This document shows positions 63,167 through 64,000 of a stretch of DNA of 64,000 nucleotides, piece after piece. Each line of letters opens with the position of its first letter. Position 1 is the stretch's first letter. A model generated the notes under the pieces. The model worked only from the letters and a program-made list of their open reading frames with translations, was not told the origin of the DNA and did not search any database. Origin of the DNA: Heterodera schachtii (Eukaryota; Nematoda; Chromadorea; Rhabditida; Heteroderidae); assembly GCA_023374025.1 (NCBI GenBank), contig SIJG01000051.1:1007865-1071864 (forward strand), in the 5' to 3' direction. Made by a program: the position numbers and the translations under genes.

Positions 63167-63719
63167 TTCAATTAAGCAATTCAGCCGCACTAGTCAAGCT
63201 CACAAACAATTTCCAATCAAAAAAAACCGATTTTGTATTTCATAACATTTTTGTTTTGAAGTATATAATATCCAATTTATTTATACTAAATATATTTCAA
63301 TAACAATTTACAAAAATAAATAAATAGAACCAATGAAGATAATGTAAAAATAATTTTCCCTTCAAAAATTCTTTAATAAAAAACTATTTTAAATCAAGAT
63401 TTAAATAAGAAAAATTTTATTTAAAATTAGAAAATGTTGATTTTACACACACTAAAACCAAACCTTTTATTAATAAGTAATGCGAATATAATAATACAAA
63501 CACCGTGAAATAAATAAATTGATATTTCTTTTAAGAAGCATTTTATATTAATGCATTAAAAGTCATAATAAATTATTAATATAAAAATAAATTGATTTAA
63601 AATAATTATTTCTTTTCAAATAAAAAACAATACATAATTATTTTATGTTAGCCATATAAAAAATTAATTTGAAGAAAACCATTTAAAATAAGATAAAAAT
63701 ATAAATGATTTTACCGTGG
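63167..63719. other. A-rich DNA, no gene seen
   Basis: Nothing supported. Confidence 0.5.
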
Positions 63720-63773
63720 TGAGACGAACCGAAAATAGTCTCAGTGTGGGCGAACCGAAAATAGTCTCAGTGT
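63720..63773 (+). repeat. 26-bp tandem, word CGAACCGAAAATAGTCTC
   Basis: Two 23-base identical units at 63725-63747 and 63751-63773, step 26. GAGAC (63721) and GTCTC could pair. The word relates to the 46.8 kb minisatellite (CGAAAATA, CTCAGTGT). Confidence 0.92.
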
Positions 63774-63979
63774 CAGTAAAAATATTTAAATTTAATTATA
63801 CAATTCAATTCGGTCTCGAAAAAAAATAATTTTAATAAAGACAATTATTTAAAAAAATAAACTAAAATAAACTTTCCACCTCCGACCAAAAAAAAGTTAC
63901 ATCGAAAAAAATTTAATTAATATTAGTCATAATAAAAAATCAACATTATGATGATACTAACAAAGGAATAAACGACAAC

Positions 63980-64000
63980 CTTATTTTATCGTCAATGATC
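63980..64000 (+). repeat. 21-base word, copy 2
   Basis: Matches 63146-63166 except one C to T; truncated by the window edge. Confidence 0.8.

Noticed and set aside
1..64000. CRISPR array, bacterial operon, plasmid or phage content
   Set aside because: No spaced identical repeats of CRISPR type, no dense ORFs and no bacterial motifs; composition and splice-like signals point to a eukaryote.

Overview
This window reads as non-coding DNA from a very AT-rich eukaryotic nuclear genome, roughly four fifths A+T by eye. There is no bacterial-type gene packing and no long conserved ORF. Small coding-like pieces are bounded by AG acceptors with T-rich leaders and by GTAAGT/GTAAWW donors. Long G and C homopolymers are present, a Tc1/mariner-type MITE sits on a TA target, and there is a 13-base match to the core of the nematode spliced leader SL1. 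A nematode is the best guess, possibly an AT-rich tylenchid such as a root-knot nematode. This is inference, not proof. No tRNA, rRNA or CRISPR array was recognised.

Layout. 0.5-0.7 kb: relic of a LINE endonuclease. 3.4-3.8 kb: a complete MITE. 1-13.5 kb: T-rich, with diverged internal duplications (periods about 432 and 640 bp) and a few exon-like islands. 13.5-13.7 kb: a GC-rich island. 15.1-17.8 kb: a young tandem duplication of a 1.16 kb unit, part of which recurs inverted at 50.2 kb. 18-44 kb: mostly gene-free AT-rich DNA with dispersed repeats, a GC-rich exon-like block at 26.4-26.7 kb, a 35-G homopolymer at 42.7 kb and a possible small membrane-protein exon at 43.7 kb. 44.7-45.2 kb: a GC-rich block with facing G13 and C12 tracts. 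46.8-55.6 kb: three minisatellite islands and a 450 bp segmental duplication.

The gene-like part is 56.3-60.2 kb on the minus strand. Read in that direction it holds a helix-turn-helix coding fragment broken by a frameshift, a short ORF, an array of seven or eight related 20-45 nt exon-like modules with their own splice-site-like borders, a 176-codon open frame running into a 0.75 kb purine-rich charged repeat, and two small possible terminal exons. They may be one repetitive micro-exon gene or a decaying gene cluster; transcript data would decide.

Two window-wide patterns stand out. First, strand composition flips many times between T-rich and A-rich blocks of 1-10 kb. Second, isolated islands of about 50-140 bp are each built from one local GC-rich word repeated at about 12-18 bp spacing, and the word differs from island to island. 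A caution applies throughout: GC-rich islands contain few stop codons in any frame, so open frames inside them are weak evidence of coding.
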